Positions 8,707 to 17,048 of a DNA stretch of 64,000 nt are shown in pieces. Below the pieces are notes generated by a model. The model was not told the DNA's origin, made no database searches, and saw only the letters and a program-made list of their open reading frames with translations. Location of the stretch: assembly GCF_014191305.1 (NCBI RefSeq), contig NZ_JACHWJ010000003.1, positions 372,001 through 436,000 on the forward strand, read 5' to 3'. The number at the start of each line of letters is the position of its first letter. The stretch's first letter is position 1. Made by a program: the position numbers and the translations under genes. This stretch comes from Pseudoclavibacter helvolus. GTDB lineage: Bacteria > Actinomycetota > Actinomycetes > Actinomycetales > Microbacteriaceae.

Positions 8707-9279
8707 ATGGCAGCGACCCCCACGCCTGAGGCGCGCGAGCAGCAGGTGGAGCGCGCCGCGAAGCGCCGCAACCGCGGCGTCCTCGCAGCGCTGATCGGGG
8801 TCCTCCTCCTCGGTGGGGCCGCGCTCGGAGTCTGGCTCCAGCCGTTCGGCGACGGGCAGGTCCCGCCAGAGGAGACGGCCGGGCCCGCGCTCACCGAGGT
8901 GCCACTCGCGGGCGTCGACGCGTCGCTGCTCGAGCCGGGCCAGTGCATCCGCGACTACGTCTCGCCCTGGGAGCCCAGGTTCGATGTCGTCGAGTGCGAC
9001 GCCGAGCACTCGGGGCAGCTGCTCGCCGAGGTCGAGGCAACGACGCTGTCTGCGGACGCCGAGTATCCGGGCGAGGAGGCGCTCAGGGACCGCGCCCAGA
9101 TCACGTGCCAGGCGAGCGACGTCCTCGACACCGCCGCGGCTGCGGCCGTGCCAGGGCTGGTCATCGAGGCCAGCTACCCCCTGAACCAGGCGGACTGGGA
9201 CGCGGGGCTGCGCGGCTACCGCTGCTTCGCCTCCACACCGGGGGCAACCACGACCGGCTCGCTCGCGGCTAACCGGTAG
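8707..9279 (+). CDS. Septum formation family protein, single-pass membrane protein
   Basis: 190 residues. A charged N-terminus (about 1-23) is followed by one transmembrane helix (24-44, VLAALIGVLLLGGAALGVWL) and an extracytoplasmic domain with four spaced cysteines (in GQCIRDY, VECDAEHSG, ITCQAS, YRCFAS), which probably form two disulfides. The GQCIRDY...VxxVECDAEHSGQL pattern is the actinobacterial septum formation domain. Exact role is unclear; the name comes from the family. It probably shares a transcript with pyrE. Confidence 0.8.
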   Translation: MAATPTPEAREQQVERAAKRRNRGVLAALIGVLLLGGAALGVWLQPFGDGQVPPEETAGPALTEVPLAGVDASLLEPGQCIRDYVSPWEPRFDVVECDAEHSGQLLAEVEATTLSADAEYPGEEALRDRAQITCQASDVLDTAAAAAVPGLVIEASYPLNQADWDAGLRGYRCFASTPGATTTGSLAANR

Positions 9280-9290
9280 CGTGCGACGGC

Positions 9291-9296
9291 TACGCT
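9291..9296 (+). promoter_or_regulatory. -10 element of a leaderless promoter (TACGCT)
   Basis: TACGCT, six bases, then ATG at 9303. Confidence 0.5.
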
Positions 9297-9302
9297 CATC
9301 GC

Positions 9303-9728
9303 ATGACCTCCGTGAGTGAATCCATCGACATCGATGTGCCCGTCGACGTGCTCTTCAACCTCTACGCCGAGCCGGAGTCGCTCCCGAGCGTCCTCAGCAT
9401 CGTGAAGCACGTCGAGGTGCTCGGCCCCGACCTCATCCGGTGGGACGTCGAGCTCGTCGGGCAGCGACGCTCGATCGACGCGAAGGTCGTCGTCAACGAG
9501 CCGGGCAAGCGCCTTCGCTGGGAATCGGTCGAGGGCCGTGCGTCCTTCGCCGCCGAGGTGCGCACCGAGGCGATCACCCCGGCCAGCACCCGCGTGACGG
9601 TGGATGCGGAGTTCGACGCCGGCGGCATCGCCGAGCGCCTCGGCCTCGCGAAGCCCATCGCAGCAGCCGCGATCGCCAGCGAGCTCCGCAGCGCGAAGAA
9701 GACCGCGGAGGCGCAGGCCGCCAGCTAG
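9303..9728 (+). CDS. SRPBCC (START-like) family protein
   Basis: 141 residues with the polyketide cyclase/dehydrase pattern: an opening strand SESIDIDVPVDVLFNLYAEPESLP, central LIRWDVELVGQRRSIDAKVV, and a long C-terminal helix (115-141) that closes the hydrophobic cavity. Such proteins bind lipids or hydrophobic ligands. No catalytic residues can be assigned and no pathway partner is adjacent. The start is fixed by a -10 box six bases upstream. Confidence 0.8.
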   Translation: MTSVSESIDIDVPVDVLFNLYAEPESLPSVLSIVKHVEVLGPDLIRWDVELVGQRRSIDAKVVVNEPGKRLRWESVEGRASFAAEVRTEAITPASTRVTVDAEFDAGGIAERLGLAKPIAAAAIASELRSAKKTAEAQAAS

Positions 9729-9742
9729 CCAGCCACGTTTCG

Positions 9743-9781
9743 GGATGGCTTTCGCGCTTCGGGATGCGTTGCAAGCCATCC
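9743..9781 (+). terminator. Inverted repeat after the SRPBCC gene, possible terminator
   Basis: GGATGGCTT (9743-9751) pairs with AAGCCATCC (9773-9781) around a 21-base loop, starting 14 bases after the SRPBCC stop. The word TTCGGGATG also occurs twice here (9739 and 9758) and once inverted (9796). The rest of the interval up to the riboswitch at 9911 shows nothing else clear. Confidence 0.4.
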
Positions 9782-9910
9782 GCGTGTGTGTAACCCATCC
9801 CGAGATGATCGCGGCGACGGCGGCGGCGTATTCCCTGGGTGCGTTCGCTTGTCGCGGAGCGTCACGATGTCGCGCTTCCCGGGGACCTGGCGTAATCTGA
9901 CGGCAGAGTC

Positions 9911-10037
9911 CACGTGCTCCGGGGTCGGTGTAATTCCGAGCCGGCGGTTATAGTCCGCGACCTGCTCCCGCAAGGGAGTGGCTGATCTGGTGAAATTCCG
10001 GAACCGACGGTGAAAGTCCGGAAGGGAGGCGCACGTG
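9911..10037 (+). ncRNA. FMN riboswitch (RFN element)
   Basis: The aptamer is easy to recognise: P1 is CACGTGC (9911-9917) with GCACGTG (10031-10037). Between them are the conserved blocks GGTGTAATTCCGAGCCGGCGG, TAGTCCGCGAC, a variable stem-loop (CTCCCGCAAGGGAG), CTGATCTGGTGAAATTCC, and ACCGACGGTGAAAGTCCGG. FMN binding normally shuts off riboflavin genes. Here it precedes an ABC permease and a binding lipoprotein, which points to flavin uptake. Downstream hairpins at 10037-10060 and 10111-10134 are candidates for the expression platform. Confidence 0.95.
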
Positions 10038-10060
10038 ACGGCACGCCTTGGCGTACCGTC
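10037..10060 (+). promoter_or_regulatory. Hairpin overlapping riboswitch P1, possible expression platform
   Basis: GACGG-ACGCC pairs with GGCGT-CCGTC, ten pairs with one mismatch and a four-base loop. Its 5' base is the last base of the P1 stem, so formation of this hairpin and of P1 are close competitors or stack on each other. Confidence 0.45.
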
Positions 10061-10065
10061 AGCTC

Positions 10066-10137
10066 GTGGAACCCGCTGACCCGTTCGGCGAGCCCACGCG
10101 CCTCGTCATCCCCGGAGCTTTCACGAAAGCCGGGTAG
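10066..10137 (+). other. 23-codon leader ORF in frame with ribX, separated by TAG
   Basis: GTG at 10066 opens 23 codons (VEPADPFGEPTRLVIPGAFTKAG) that end in TAG at 10135-10137, immediately followed by the ATG of the permease in the same frame. A hairpin (CCCG-GCTTT 10111-10121 with AAAGC-CGGG 10126-10134) lies just before the stop. No ribosome site is visible before either start. It may be a leader peptide with reinitiation at TAGATG, or an old N-terminal extension cut off by an amber mutation. Confidence 0.35.
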
Positions 10138-10947
10138 ATGAACACGACGTCAGCACGCATCCTCGCACCGATGTCGGTGGCGGTAGTGGTGCTCGCTGTG
10201 TGGTGGCTCGTCACGGCTGCTGGCCTCATCTCGCCGCAGTTCCTGCCGGCCCCCGGCCAGCTCGCCGAGCGCTTCTGGCTCGACGTGACGAAGGGGCCCA
10301 TGCTGGCTCACGCCTGGGTGACGCTCTCTGCTGCCCTCCTCGGTAGCCTCCTCGCGATCGTCGTCGCCGTGCCGCTCGGCTACCTCATCGCCAGGCTTCC
10401 GTGGGTCGACGTCGCCGTGACCCCGTACGTCGCCGCATCCCAGGCAGTGCCGGCCATTGCGCTCGCCCCGCTGCTCGTGCTGTGGATCGGCTACGGCCTC
10501 GCCCCGACGGTCGTGCTGTGCGCCATCATGTCGTTCTTCCCGATGCTCGTCACCACCGTCCTCGGCGTGCGGCAGCTGCCGCAGGACGTCATCGAAGCCG
10601 GCCGCATTGACGGCGCCAACTGGTACCAGCTGCTGTGGTGGGTGGAGGGGCCGCTCGCCCTGCCGAGCGTGCTCGCCGGCATCCGGGCTGGCGTGACGCT
10701 CTCGATCACGGGCGCCGTCGTCGGCGAGTTCACGATGGGCGGCAGGGGACTCGGGATGCTCCTCACGCTCAACAGGGACGCCAACGACATCCCCGGCATC
10801 TTCTCGACCCTCCTCATGCTTGTCCTCCTCGCCGTGACGCTCTACATCCTCATGCGCCTGTTCCAGAACGCCGTCACCTGGAACGACGACGAACCCAAGT
10901 CGAAGCGGCGCGCCCGCGTGCTCGCCGACGAGCCCCTCCCCGCCTGA
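10138..10947 (+). CDS. ribX: ABC transporter permease, probable riboflavin importer
   Basis: 269 residues with about six membrane helices and the BPD_transp_1 coupling loop (EAGRIDGANWYQLLWWVEGPLALPSVLAGIRAG, around 150-180), which contacts the ATPase. The class is that of the SsuC/TauC/ThiX permeases. An FMN riboswitch controls it and a lipoprotein gene follows, which matches the RibXY flavin uptake system described by comparative genomics. The ATG directly follows an in-frame TAG. No nucleotide-binding subunit lies in the operon, so an ATPase encoded elsewhere must serve it. The symbol is assigned from the riboswitch and architecture, not from a search. Confidence 0.8.
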   Translation: MNTTSARILAPMSVAVVVLAVWWLVTAAGLISPQFLPAPGQLAERFWLDVTKGPMLAHAWVTLSAALLGSLLAIVVAVPLGYLIARLPWVDVAVTPYVAASQAVPAIALAPLLVLWIGYGLAPTVVLCAIMSFFPMLVTTVLGVRQLPQDVIEAGRIDGANWYQLLWWVEGPLALPSVLAGIRAGVTLSITGAVVGEFTMGGRGLGMLLTLNRDANDIPGIFSTLLMLVLLAVTLYILMRLFQNAVTWNDDEPKSKRRARVLADEPLPA

Positions 10948-10979
10948 CCCACACCTCATCTCTCGACCAGGAGACGCTC

Positions 10980-12047
10980 ATGAACACTCGCCACACCAGC
11001 TCCGGCCGCGGCTCACGCGGCTCGCGGGCATTGCGCTCCCTCATCGCGGCCGGTGCCGTGGCGGCCGTCGCCGTGCTCGCCGGCTGCTCGACCTCCGCCG
11101 ACGGCAACAGCACGGATGCGACGGCCCAGCCCGCGGGGGCCGTGACGATCGGCCTCACCTACACCCCGAACATCCAGTTCGTGCCGTTCTACGTCGCCGA
11201 GGCGAAGGGCTTCTTCGAGGACGAGGGCGTGGACGTCGAGCTGCGCCACCACGGCGAGGGCGAGGACCTCTTCGGGGCGCTCGCGAACGGCACGGAAGAC
11301 TTCGTGTACGCCGGCGGCGACGAGATCACGCAGGCTCGCGCCGCCGACATCCCGGTCACGTCGGTCGCGACGCTCTACAACACGTACCCGGCGACGCTCA
11401 TCGTGCCGGAAGACTCCGACATCAAGACCGCCGCGGATGCGCGCGGCAAGACGATCGGAACGCCCGGCCCCTACGGACAGACGTACTTTGCGCTCCTCTC
11501 GCTGCTGCAGAGCAACGGGCTGACGGCCGACGACGTGAAGATCGAGCACATCGGCTACACGCAGCAGGCGGCCCTCACGACGGGCGCCGTCGACGGCGTC
11601 ATGGGCTACATCAACAACGACGCCGTGCAGTTCGAGAAGGCGGGCTTCCCGGTGCGCACCATCGAGATCGCGCCCGCGGATGCGCCGACCCTCGTCGGCC
11701 CGTCGCTCGGAGTTGCCGACTCGATCATCGAAGGCGACGACGCGGCGATCACGCCAGTGCTCGAGGCGCTTGCCCTCGCGACGCAGTACGTGATCGACAA
11801 CCCGGAGGAGTCGATCGACATCGCCTCCGAGTACATCCCCACCCTCTACACGGACGAGGCGAAGAGCGACGCGCTCGCGACGCTCGAGGCGACCATCCCA
11901 TTCCTCTCGGCGCAGGACGGCCAGCCGCTCTTCACGAACGACGCCGAAGTCTGGGCAACGATGGCGACCTTCATGAACGAGCAGGACCTGCTCGAGAAGC
12001 CCCTCGAAGGCGACGCCTTCACGAACGCGTACGTGCCTCAGGGCTAG
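10980..12047 (+). CDS. ribY: Substrate-binding lipoprotein (NMT1/THI5-like), probable riboflavin binding
   Basis: 355 residues. Signal peptide with twin arginines upstream and a lipobox LAGCS that puts the lipidated Cys near residue 36. The mature domain has the NMT1/THI5-like periplasmic-binding pattern: LTYTPNIQFVPFYVAEAKGFFEDEGVDVELR, then YAGGDEITQARAADIPVTSV and GYTQQAALTTGAVDGVMGYIN. Ribosome site CAGGAGAC seven bases before the ATG. With the riboswitch-controlled permease it makes a flavin importer; thiamine precursors or other aromatic ligands are the alternative for this fold. Confidence 0.82.
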   Translation: MNTRHTSSGRGSRGSRALRSLIAAGAVAAVAVLAGCSTSADGNSTDATAQPAGAVTIGLTYTPNIQFVPFYVAEAKGFFEDEGVDVELRHHGEGEDLFGALANGTEDFVYAGGDEITQARAADIPVTSVATLYNTYPATLIVPEDSDIKTAADARGKTIGTPGPYGQTYFALLSLLQSNGLTADDVKIEHIGYTQQAALTTGAVDGVMGYINNDAVQFEKAGFPVRTIEIAPADAPTLVGPSLGVADSIIEGDDAAITPVLEALALATQYVIDNPEESIDIASEYIPTLYTDEAKSDALATLEATIPFLSAQDGQPLFTNDAEVWATMATFMNEQDLLEKPLEGDAFTNAYVPQG

Positions 12048-12072
12048 GCATGGCGGCGCTCGGCGCCAGACC

Positions 12073-12837
12073 TCACCGTCCCGGCGCGAAGAGTGAGTCA
12101 GAAGCACGTTCCTGTCGAAGGGAGCGTGCTTCTGGCTCATTCTTGCGCCGGGGATGAGGGGCCTGGGGATGCGGCGTCGGGGGACGGGCGTCAGAGGCCG
12201 AGGTGTCAGGGTCGCGCGCGGCCATCCGCGTCTGGATGGCCGCAGTGACGGGGCCCGTGAGCAGAAGGAGCAGCCAGGTGTAGCGCGCCGGGTCGGGGCC
12301 GAAGAGGTAGGCGACCGGGATCGAGAGCGCGAAGACGGCGGGAACCACGAACGTGAACGCCGAACGTCGACGCGCAGCCGCCGAGTCCTCCGTTAGCCCG
12401 CGGCGCACGGCGACCACCCAGATCATGTGCTGCGCAAGCGACGCGCAGATGATGCTCACGGCGTAGACGACCACCGGCAGAGGCTGCGTGTCGAGGGTCG
12501 CCTCGCTCATCGCCGCGGTCGTGAATGGCAGCACGACGACGAAGAACATGGCGACGATATTGGCGTTCAGGAGCGCCCCGTCGAGGGCCGACACCTGGCC
12601 CATGAGTCGATGGTTGACCTTCCAGAAGTTCGCGATCACGAAGAAGCTGATCGTGAACGCCAGCAGCTGGTCGAGTACCCCGGAGCCGGCGAGCGCATCC
12701 CAGCTCGCCCAGTGCTCCGCCGTCGGCGGCTCGATGCTGACGATGAGGAGCGTGATCGCGACCGCGAAGATCGCATCGAAGAACGTCAGCCCGCGATCGA
12801 ACTCCGTGGTGCCTCGTGCGTAGCTGCGTGAAGCCAT
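12073..12837 (-). CDS. TMEM175-family (DUF1211) membrane protein
   Basis: 254 residues with about six membrane helices. The first helix begins FDRGLTFFDAIFAVAITLLIVSIEPP, matching the RxxxFSDxxFAIAITLL signature of bacterial TMEM175 potassium channels, with Asp replacing Ser in the core motif. Further helices are at about 59-77, 90-110, 121-143, 163-180 and 188-206. The last 45 residues are hydrophilic and partly encoded by a terminator hairpin. The ATG at 12837 has GGAG eight bases upstream; an in-frame start at 12888 is less likely. Convergent with ribY. Confidence 0.78.
   Translation of the reverse strand: MASRSYARGTTEFDRGLTFFDAIFAVAITLLIVSIEPPTAEHWASWDALAGSGVLDQLLAFTISFFVIANFWKVNHRLMGQVSALDGALLNANIVAMFFVVVLPFTTAAMSEATLDTQPLPVVVYAVSIICASLAQHMIWVVAVRRGLTEDSAAARRRSAFTFVVPAVFALSIPVAYLFGPDPARYTWLLLLLTGPVTAAIQTRMAARDPDTSASDARPPTPHPQAPHPRRKNEPEARSLRQERASDSLFAPGR
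12083..12150. terminator. Long hairpin between convergent genes
   Basis: A stem of about 25 bp with a few mismatches (roughly 12083-12108 with 12124-12150) lies after ribY. It falls inside the 3' end of the convergent TMEM175-like gene, so it can act in both directions and also encodes that protein's charged tail. Confidence 0.6.
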
Positions 12838-13007
12838 GGGGGATGCTCCGTACTCGTGAGGGGGCGAGGTGCGGCGGGAAGTGCCCACGATGACCAGTTT
12901 CCATGATGAGGGAGTGAAATGCGCGGATCTGGAGGCTAGTGCTCCCCAAGGCGATTGGAACGGGCCAACCTCCTGCTAGCCTCACGCTCGGCGGAATCGA
13001 GGAGAAC

Positions 13008-13610
13008 ATGACTGGTCACCAGGTGGTAAACGCGGCGGGTGCCGCCGTTGGAGAAGCGAGCATCGCCGTGGAGGGGCACCGTGTGACGTCGTCGTCGCTC
13101 GATGCAGCCCTCGCTTGGGTTCAGGCACCGGATGCGGGCATCTCGGCGGAGGAGCGCAAGCGTGCCGAACGATCGATGCGTTTCCTGCGTGCTCGGCTGC
13201 GGAACCCGTATCCGAGGCAGAGAATCGTCGATATCCGATCAGTGGTACTTGCTGTTCCGGCAATTGCTCTGAGCGTCTACCTCGTCGTTCTCCTGGCCCT
13301 CGTGATTCGTGAGGCGCCGAGCGCCATCCCACCCGGGGCTACTAGGCAGTCCGTCCTGGAGGACGCGACAGGCACGTTCGTGTGGCCCCTCACGATCGCG
13401 CTCGCCTGCAGCCTGCTGTTGACGCTCGCAGTACCGCGCGCGCTCCGCGTGATTCTCGGCATCGTGGGAGCGTTCTGCCTGCTCTACCTCCTGATCATGC
13501 AGCCTGTCGCCTACGGGGCAGTCGATGCCGACGCCGGGTCAGCAGTCTTTGCGACCCTCGCTTTCGGCGTTCTCTTCATCGTGACCTGGGCGATCGGCGG
13601 TCGTCGATGA
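13008..13610 (+). CDS. Four-helix membrane protein, first gene of FtsK-like operon
   Basis: 200 residues. The N-terminal 75 residues are hydrophilic and mostly helical, and four predicted membrane helices follow at about 79-101, 124-142, 146-164 and 178-197, ending in GGRR. ATG with GAGGAG ribosome site. The stop overlaps the ATG of the FtsK-like ATPase (ATGA), so the two are made together. No family recognised. Because the ATPase itself has no membrane segment, this protein is the natural candidate for its membrane anchor or channel; that is inference from position and topology. Confidence 0.75.
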   Translation: MTGHQVVNAAGAAVGEASIAVEGHRVTSSSLDAALAWVQAPDAGISAEERKRAERSMRFLRARLRNPYPRQRIVDIRSVVLAVPAIALSVYLVVLLALVIREAPSAIPPGATRQSVLEDATGTFVWPLTIALACSLLLTLAVPRALRVILGIVGAFCLLYLLIMQPVAYGAVDADAGSAVFATLAFGVLFIVTWAIGGRR

Positions 13611-16291
13611 GCGCCTTCCCGCCCCTCTCGACCAAGCTACGCGACGACATGAAGGCGCTGCTCGCCGACGTCGACGCCTCCGCCCGTCACAGGCAGACAG
13701 AGAACGCCGACCGCCTTGCGGCCGCTGAGCGCCGTGAGCGGGACCAGGTGGCGGATCTTCGATCGCACCACCGGGCCGCGAATGCGATGGCGGACGCGGA
13801 GCAGCATCAGCGCAGCGATCGCGCGGTCGCGGCGTTGAGGCACGAACTGGAGAGCATCCCGGGTGCGCTGGGCGTGGTCGCGCGAACGTTCGACTTCGGT
13901 CTGCTTGACGTGCCGCCGCAGGGTGTCGCCATCGGAATCGCCAAGGGCGCCCCGGTGCTGATTCCCCTCTTCGGCGCACGGGGCCTCGTGCTCCGGGGCG
14001 ACAAGGAACACGCGACCGCCTTCGCCGAGGCGCTGTTCGGGCGCATCGTCGCCTCCGTGCCGCTGTCCTCGCTCCGCCTCACCGTGTTCGACCCTCAGGT
14101 CCGCGGCATCCTCGGCGCGTTCGCGGAACTGCGCGACCACGCCCAACGTGGCTCCTTCCCGCGTGCCTTCGTGAACGAGTACGACTTCCAGAAGCGACTC
14201 GAGCAGCTCACCGATTCGATGACGGTCATGGCAGAGCAGCTGCGGGTGGCCGGTGCGGGGAGTATCGCCGACATCTGGCGGCAGGCGACACCCGCACCGG
14301 TCCTCGACGTACTGGTCGTAGACCTCGTGCCCGGCTCGCTGCGCGAGCGCGCGGCGCTCGACCGGGTCGCGCACCGCGGGGCTGCCCTCGGCTTGCTTGC
14401 CGTGCGCATCGCTCAAACCGAGGATGTGTTGGATGGTGCAGAAGGCCAGGCGACGACCATCACGTTTGACGACCGCGGCAACGCGACCCTGCACCTCGCC
14501 GACGCTGAGCTGCCGTTCACGCCGCTGCCACCGCTCGACGCGGGGAACGCACGCGAAGTTGTGGCGGCGAGTATCCGCGAAGCAACGTCAAGCGCTGGAC
14601 CCGTCGTGCCGGCGGAGCGGCTGCTCCCGGCCGCCACGAACGTGTCGAGCGCGCACGGCATCGAAGTGGTCATCGGCGAGAGGCACGACGGGAAGCCGCT
14701 CACGGTTGGGCTCAGGAGCCAGAACCCGCCTACGCCGAACGCGCTCATCGGCGGTGCCGTCGGCCAGGGTAAGTCGAACCTGCTCCTCGCGCTGATCTAC
14801 GCGATCGCGGCCAAGTATCCGCCGCAGGAGGTCGAGATGTTGCTCCTCGACTTCAAGGAAGGGCTCGAGTTCCAGCGTTTCGCCGGCGACTCTGCCGAGG
14901 GCTGGCTGCCTCATGCGAAGGTCGTCGCACTCGAAAGCGACCGTCAGTTCGGGGTGGCCACACTTCGACACATCTCACGATTGAGGAGTGAGCGTTCGTC
15001 GCTGTTTAAGTCGGTCGGTGTGGCCAACTACGACGCGTACCGCGCGGCGGGCCACGAGCTGCCGCGTGTTGTGGTCGTCGTTGACGAGTTCCAAGTGTTG
15101 TTCGACGGCGAAGACGAACTTGCGTCCTCGTCGGTGCAGCTGCTCGACCAGATCGTGAGGCAGGGGCGCGTTGCGGGCATCCACATCGTGCTCGCCACAC
15201 AGACGCTGAGTGGCATCAGGAGTCTAGCGACGAGGCTCGACGGTATCCTCGCGCAGGTGTCCACGCGCATATCGCTCTGGAATCCGGAGAGCGAATCGCA
15301 GACCATTCTGAGCCCCGGCAACAGGGCGGCCGCCAAGTTGCGGTTCCGCGGAGAGGTTGTCGTGAACAGCGGCGGCGGACAGAACCCGGACGAGAACATC
15401 GTCGGCATGTCGACGTACGCCGAAGCCGCGTTTACCGCTCGCTTGCAGCGGCGACTGTGGGAGGAGCACGCTGGGACTGCCCGGCCACACGTCTTCATCG
15501 GCACTTCGTTTGCTGAGCCGCCGATGCACGCGCGGGATGCGGGTCCGCTTCGATGCGTTCAGCTAGGCGCCGCCGTCGATGTCTTCGGCACGTCCGTCGC
15601 GCATGTCTTCGGCAGCGACCCCATGAATGCGCTCGCCGTTGTCGGGTCGGATGTCACAGTCCGGGAGCAGCTTGTGCGCTCCAGCATCGAGAGCGCATTC
15701 CTGGGAGGCGCCTATCGGCGCGTCGTCGTTGTTGGCGGTCGCGAACTACTCGACTGGAGCCGCGGCGCGCTCGCGACCCTCACGACGCAGCATGCGCAGC
15801 TCGCGCAGCCCGAACTGACCACGGTCGACGTCGCAGACGCCGCGCGTTGGCTGTTCGAGTTCGAGTCGACCCTGCGTGGGAGCGGCACGCTTGTCGTCTT
15901 CTCCGACCTCCAGCGCGCTCCGGGACTGAGCGAGGCAGTGCTGGCGAACCCGGACGACCCGTTTTCGGAGCAGATCTCGGCGCAGCTGATTCTCCAACGG
16001 CTCGCCACGGGCCACTCGGCCGATTGCGACCTGGTGGTCAGCGCGCAGTCGTTCGCGTCTCTCGATCAGGTATTCGGTTACGCGCGAGATGGCAGCGGCG
16101 GGGTCGGTGGCTACGCGCTCGCGGAGGTGCCCCTCGCGGAGCTGAGGCAGCTGCTCGGCTACAACGCCGAAGCGCCCCAGGGGGAGCCTCGGTTCGTGTA
16201 CGTGCGCGCGGGGGCGACTGAAGCAGCTGTGGCCGTGCCCTACCGCCTTTTCGTGGAACGTCCCCTCGTTGAGCCTGGAGTGCGCACATGA
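13607..16291 (+). CDS. FtsK/SpoIIIE (EccC-like) ATPase
   Basis: 894 residues. N-terminal 80 residues are charged and likely coiled coil (RRERDQVADLRSHHRAANA). The FtsK/SpoIIIE motor follows: Walker A GGAVGQGKSN (382-391, Lys389), LLLDFKEGLEFQRFA, then Walker B RVVVVVDEFQVL with Asp493/Glu494, and RQGRVAGIHIVLATQTL. A second, degenerate P-loop-like domain occupies about 640-880 without a clear Walker A. There are no transmembrane helices and no gamma DNA-orienting domain, so it is neither a standard cell-division FtsK nor a full EccC. It could move proteins, as in type VII secretion, or DNA. It sits centrally in an operon of small helical proteins. Confidence 0.85.
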   Translation: MSAFPPLSTKLRDDMKALLADVDASARHRQTENADRLAAAERRERDQVADLRSHHRAANAMADAEQHQRSDRAVAALRHELESIPGALGVVARTFDFGLLDVPPQGVAIGIAKGAPVLIPLFGARGLVLRGDKEHATAFAEALFGRIVASVPLSSLRLTVFDPQVRGILGAFAELRDHAQRGSFPRAFVNEYDFQKRLEQLTDSMTVMAEQLRVAGAGSIADIWRQATPAPVLDVLVVDLVPGSLRERAALDRVAHRGAALGLLAVRIAQTEDVLDGAEGQATTITFDDRGNATLHLADAELPFTPLPPLDAGNAREVVAASIREATSSAGPVVPAERLLPAATNVSSAHGIEVVIGERHDGKPLTVGLRSQNPPTPNALIGGAVGQGKSNLLLALIYAIAAKYPPQEVEMLLLDFKEGLEFQRFAGDSAEGWLPHAKVVALESDRQFGVATLRHISRLRSERSSLFKSVGVANYDAYRAAGHELPRVVVVVDEFQVLFDGEDELASSSVQLLDQIVRQGRVAGIHIVLATQTLSGIRSLATRLDGILAQVSTRISLWNPESESQTILSPGNRAAAKLRFRGEVVVNSGGGQNPDENIVGMSTYAEAAFTARLQRRLWEEHAGTARPHVFIGTSFAEPPMHARDAGPLRCVQLGAAVDVFGTSVAHVFGSDPMNALAVVGSDVTVREQLVRSSIESAFLGGAYRRVVVVGGRELLDWSRGALATLTTQHAQLAQPELTTVDVADAARWLFEFESTLRGSGTLVVFSDLQRAPGLSEAVLANPDDPFSEQISAQLILQRLATGHSADCDLVVSAQSFASLDQVFGYARDGSGGVGGYALAEVPLAELRQLLGYNAEAPQGEPRFVYVRAGATEAAVAVPYRLFVERPLVEPGVRT

Positions 16292-16734
16292 ATTCGACGC
16301 GAGTGAACGAGGCACTGCGCGAGCTTGCGCACGCGGACGCGCAGCTGGCGCGCGCCCAGCGCCGACTCGAAGAGGAGCAGCGGCGCGCTCAGGCGGAAGC
16401 CGCTAGGGAACTGGCCACGGCACGCGCTGAGCATGACGCGGAGGCGTCAAGCGTTGCGAACATGCGCGACAGCGTCGGCTCGCTGGGAGCGACGCTGGGG
16501 GTCGAATCGTGGGATGCGCCCGGACGTGTGCGCGCCGCGCAGGACATTCACGCGCAGGAGCAAGCAATCCGTCAGCGGTGGGGCCACGCGTCTCTACTGG
16601 AGGCGGGTGAGCGAGCGGAAGCGGAAGAGCGCCGCTTGGCTGCGCCGAGGAAGGTCCTCACGTGGACCTGGCTCGGCCTGGCAGTGGTGGGCATGATCAC
16701 GCTGCACGTCCTCCCATCCCTCGTTCTCGCGTGA
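16288..16734 (+). CDS. Coiled-coil protein with C-terminal membrane anchor
   Basis: 148 residues. Residues about 5-60 are a charged heptad-like helix (Ala/Glu/Arg-rich), 80-120 a second helix, and 123-147 a single transmembrane helix, so the bulk faces the cytoplasm. The ATG overlaps the ATPase stop (ATGA). No family recognised. The tail-anchored coiled coil could tether the ATPase or organise the assembly at the membrane. Confidence 0.7.
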   Translation: MNSTRVNEALRELAHADAQLARAQRRLEEEQRRAQAEAARELATARAEHDAEASSVANMRDSVGSLGATLGVESWDAPGRVRAAQDIHAQEQAIRQRWGHASLLEAGERAEAEERRLAAPRKVLTWTWLGLAVVGMITLHVLPSLVLA

Positions 16735-16777
16735 CCTACGCACACCCATTTGTATGACCGAACCTCGGAGATAGGCC

Positions 16778-17041
16778 ATGGCCTCACAGCTCACTCAGCT
16801 CAAGTCGCAGATCGACGCGCTCTCGCAGGAGACCCGCAGGACCGGGGCGAGCCTGACAGGTTTCCAGAACACGTTCCGATCGCAGGTCACCGCGGTCGAG
16901 CAGGCGATCGGAGGCTCGACGCAGCGCAAAGACAAGGAGGTCGTCAACAGCCTGCAGGATGCGGCGCGCAAAGTGCAGGAAGCAACGGCGGCGCTGGAGC
17001 GTGCCGCGCAGATCAGCCGCGAGTACGCGGCGAGCCTATAG
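16778..17041 (+). CDS. Small helical-hairpin protein, WXG100-sized
   Basis: 87 residues, nearly all helical, with a break at about residues 45-48 (IGGST) separating two amphipathic helices. Size and hairpin form match ESAT-6/WXG100 secretion substrates, but the central W-x-G is missing (GG instead), so membership is not shown. GGAG seven bases before the ATG. The 43-base gap upstream is the only sizeable gap in the operon. Confidence 0.65.
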   Translation: MASQLTQLKSQIDALSQETRRTGASLTGFQNTFRSQVTAVEQAIGGSTQRKDKEVVNSLQDAARKVQEATAALERAAQISREYAASL

Positions 17042-17048
17042 GTCGAGC

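Noticed and set aside
13382-13606. Longer N-terminus for the FtsK-like ATPase
   Set aside because: The upstream extension reads Arg-rich nonsense inside the membrane protein gene; the ATGA overlap at 13607 is the natural start.
13607-16291. FtsK-like ATPase as part of a conjugative element
   Set aside because: No relaxase, replication, integrase or transfer-spread genes lie around it, and there are no flanking repeats or tRNA.
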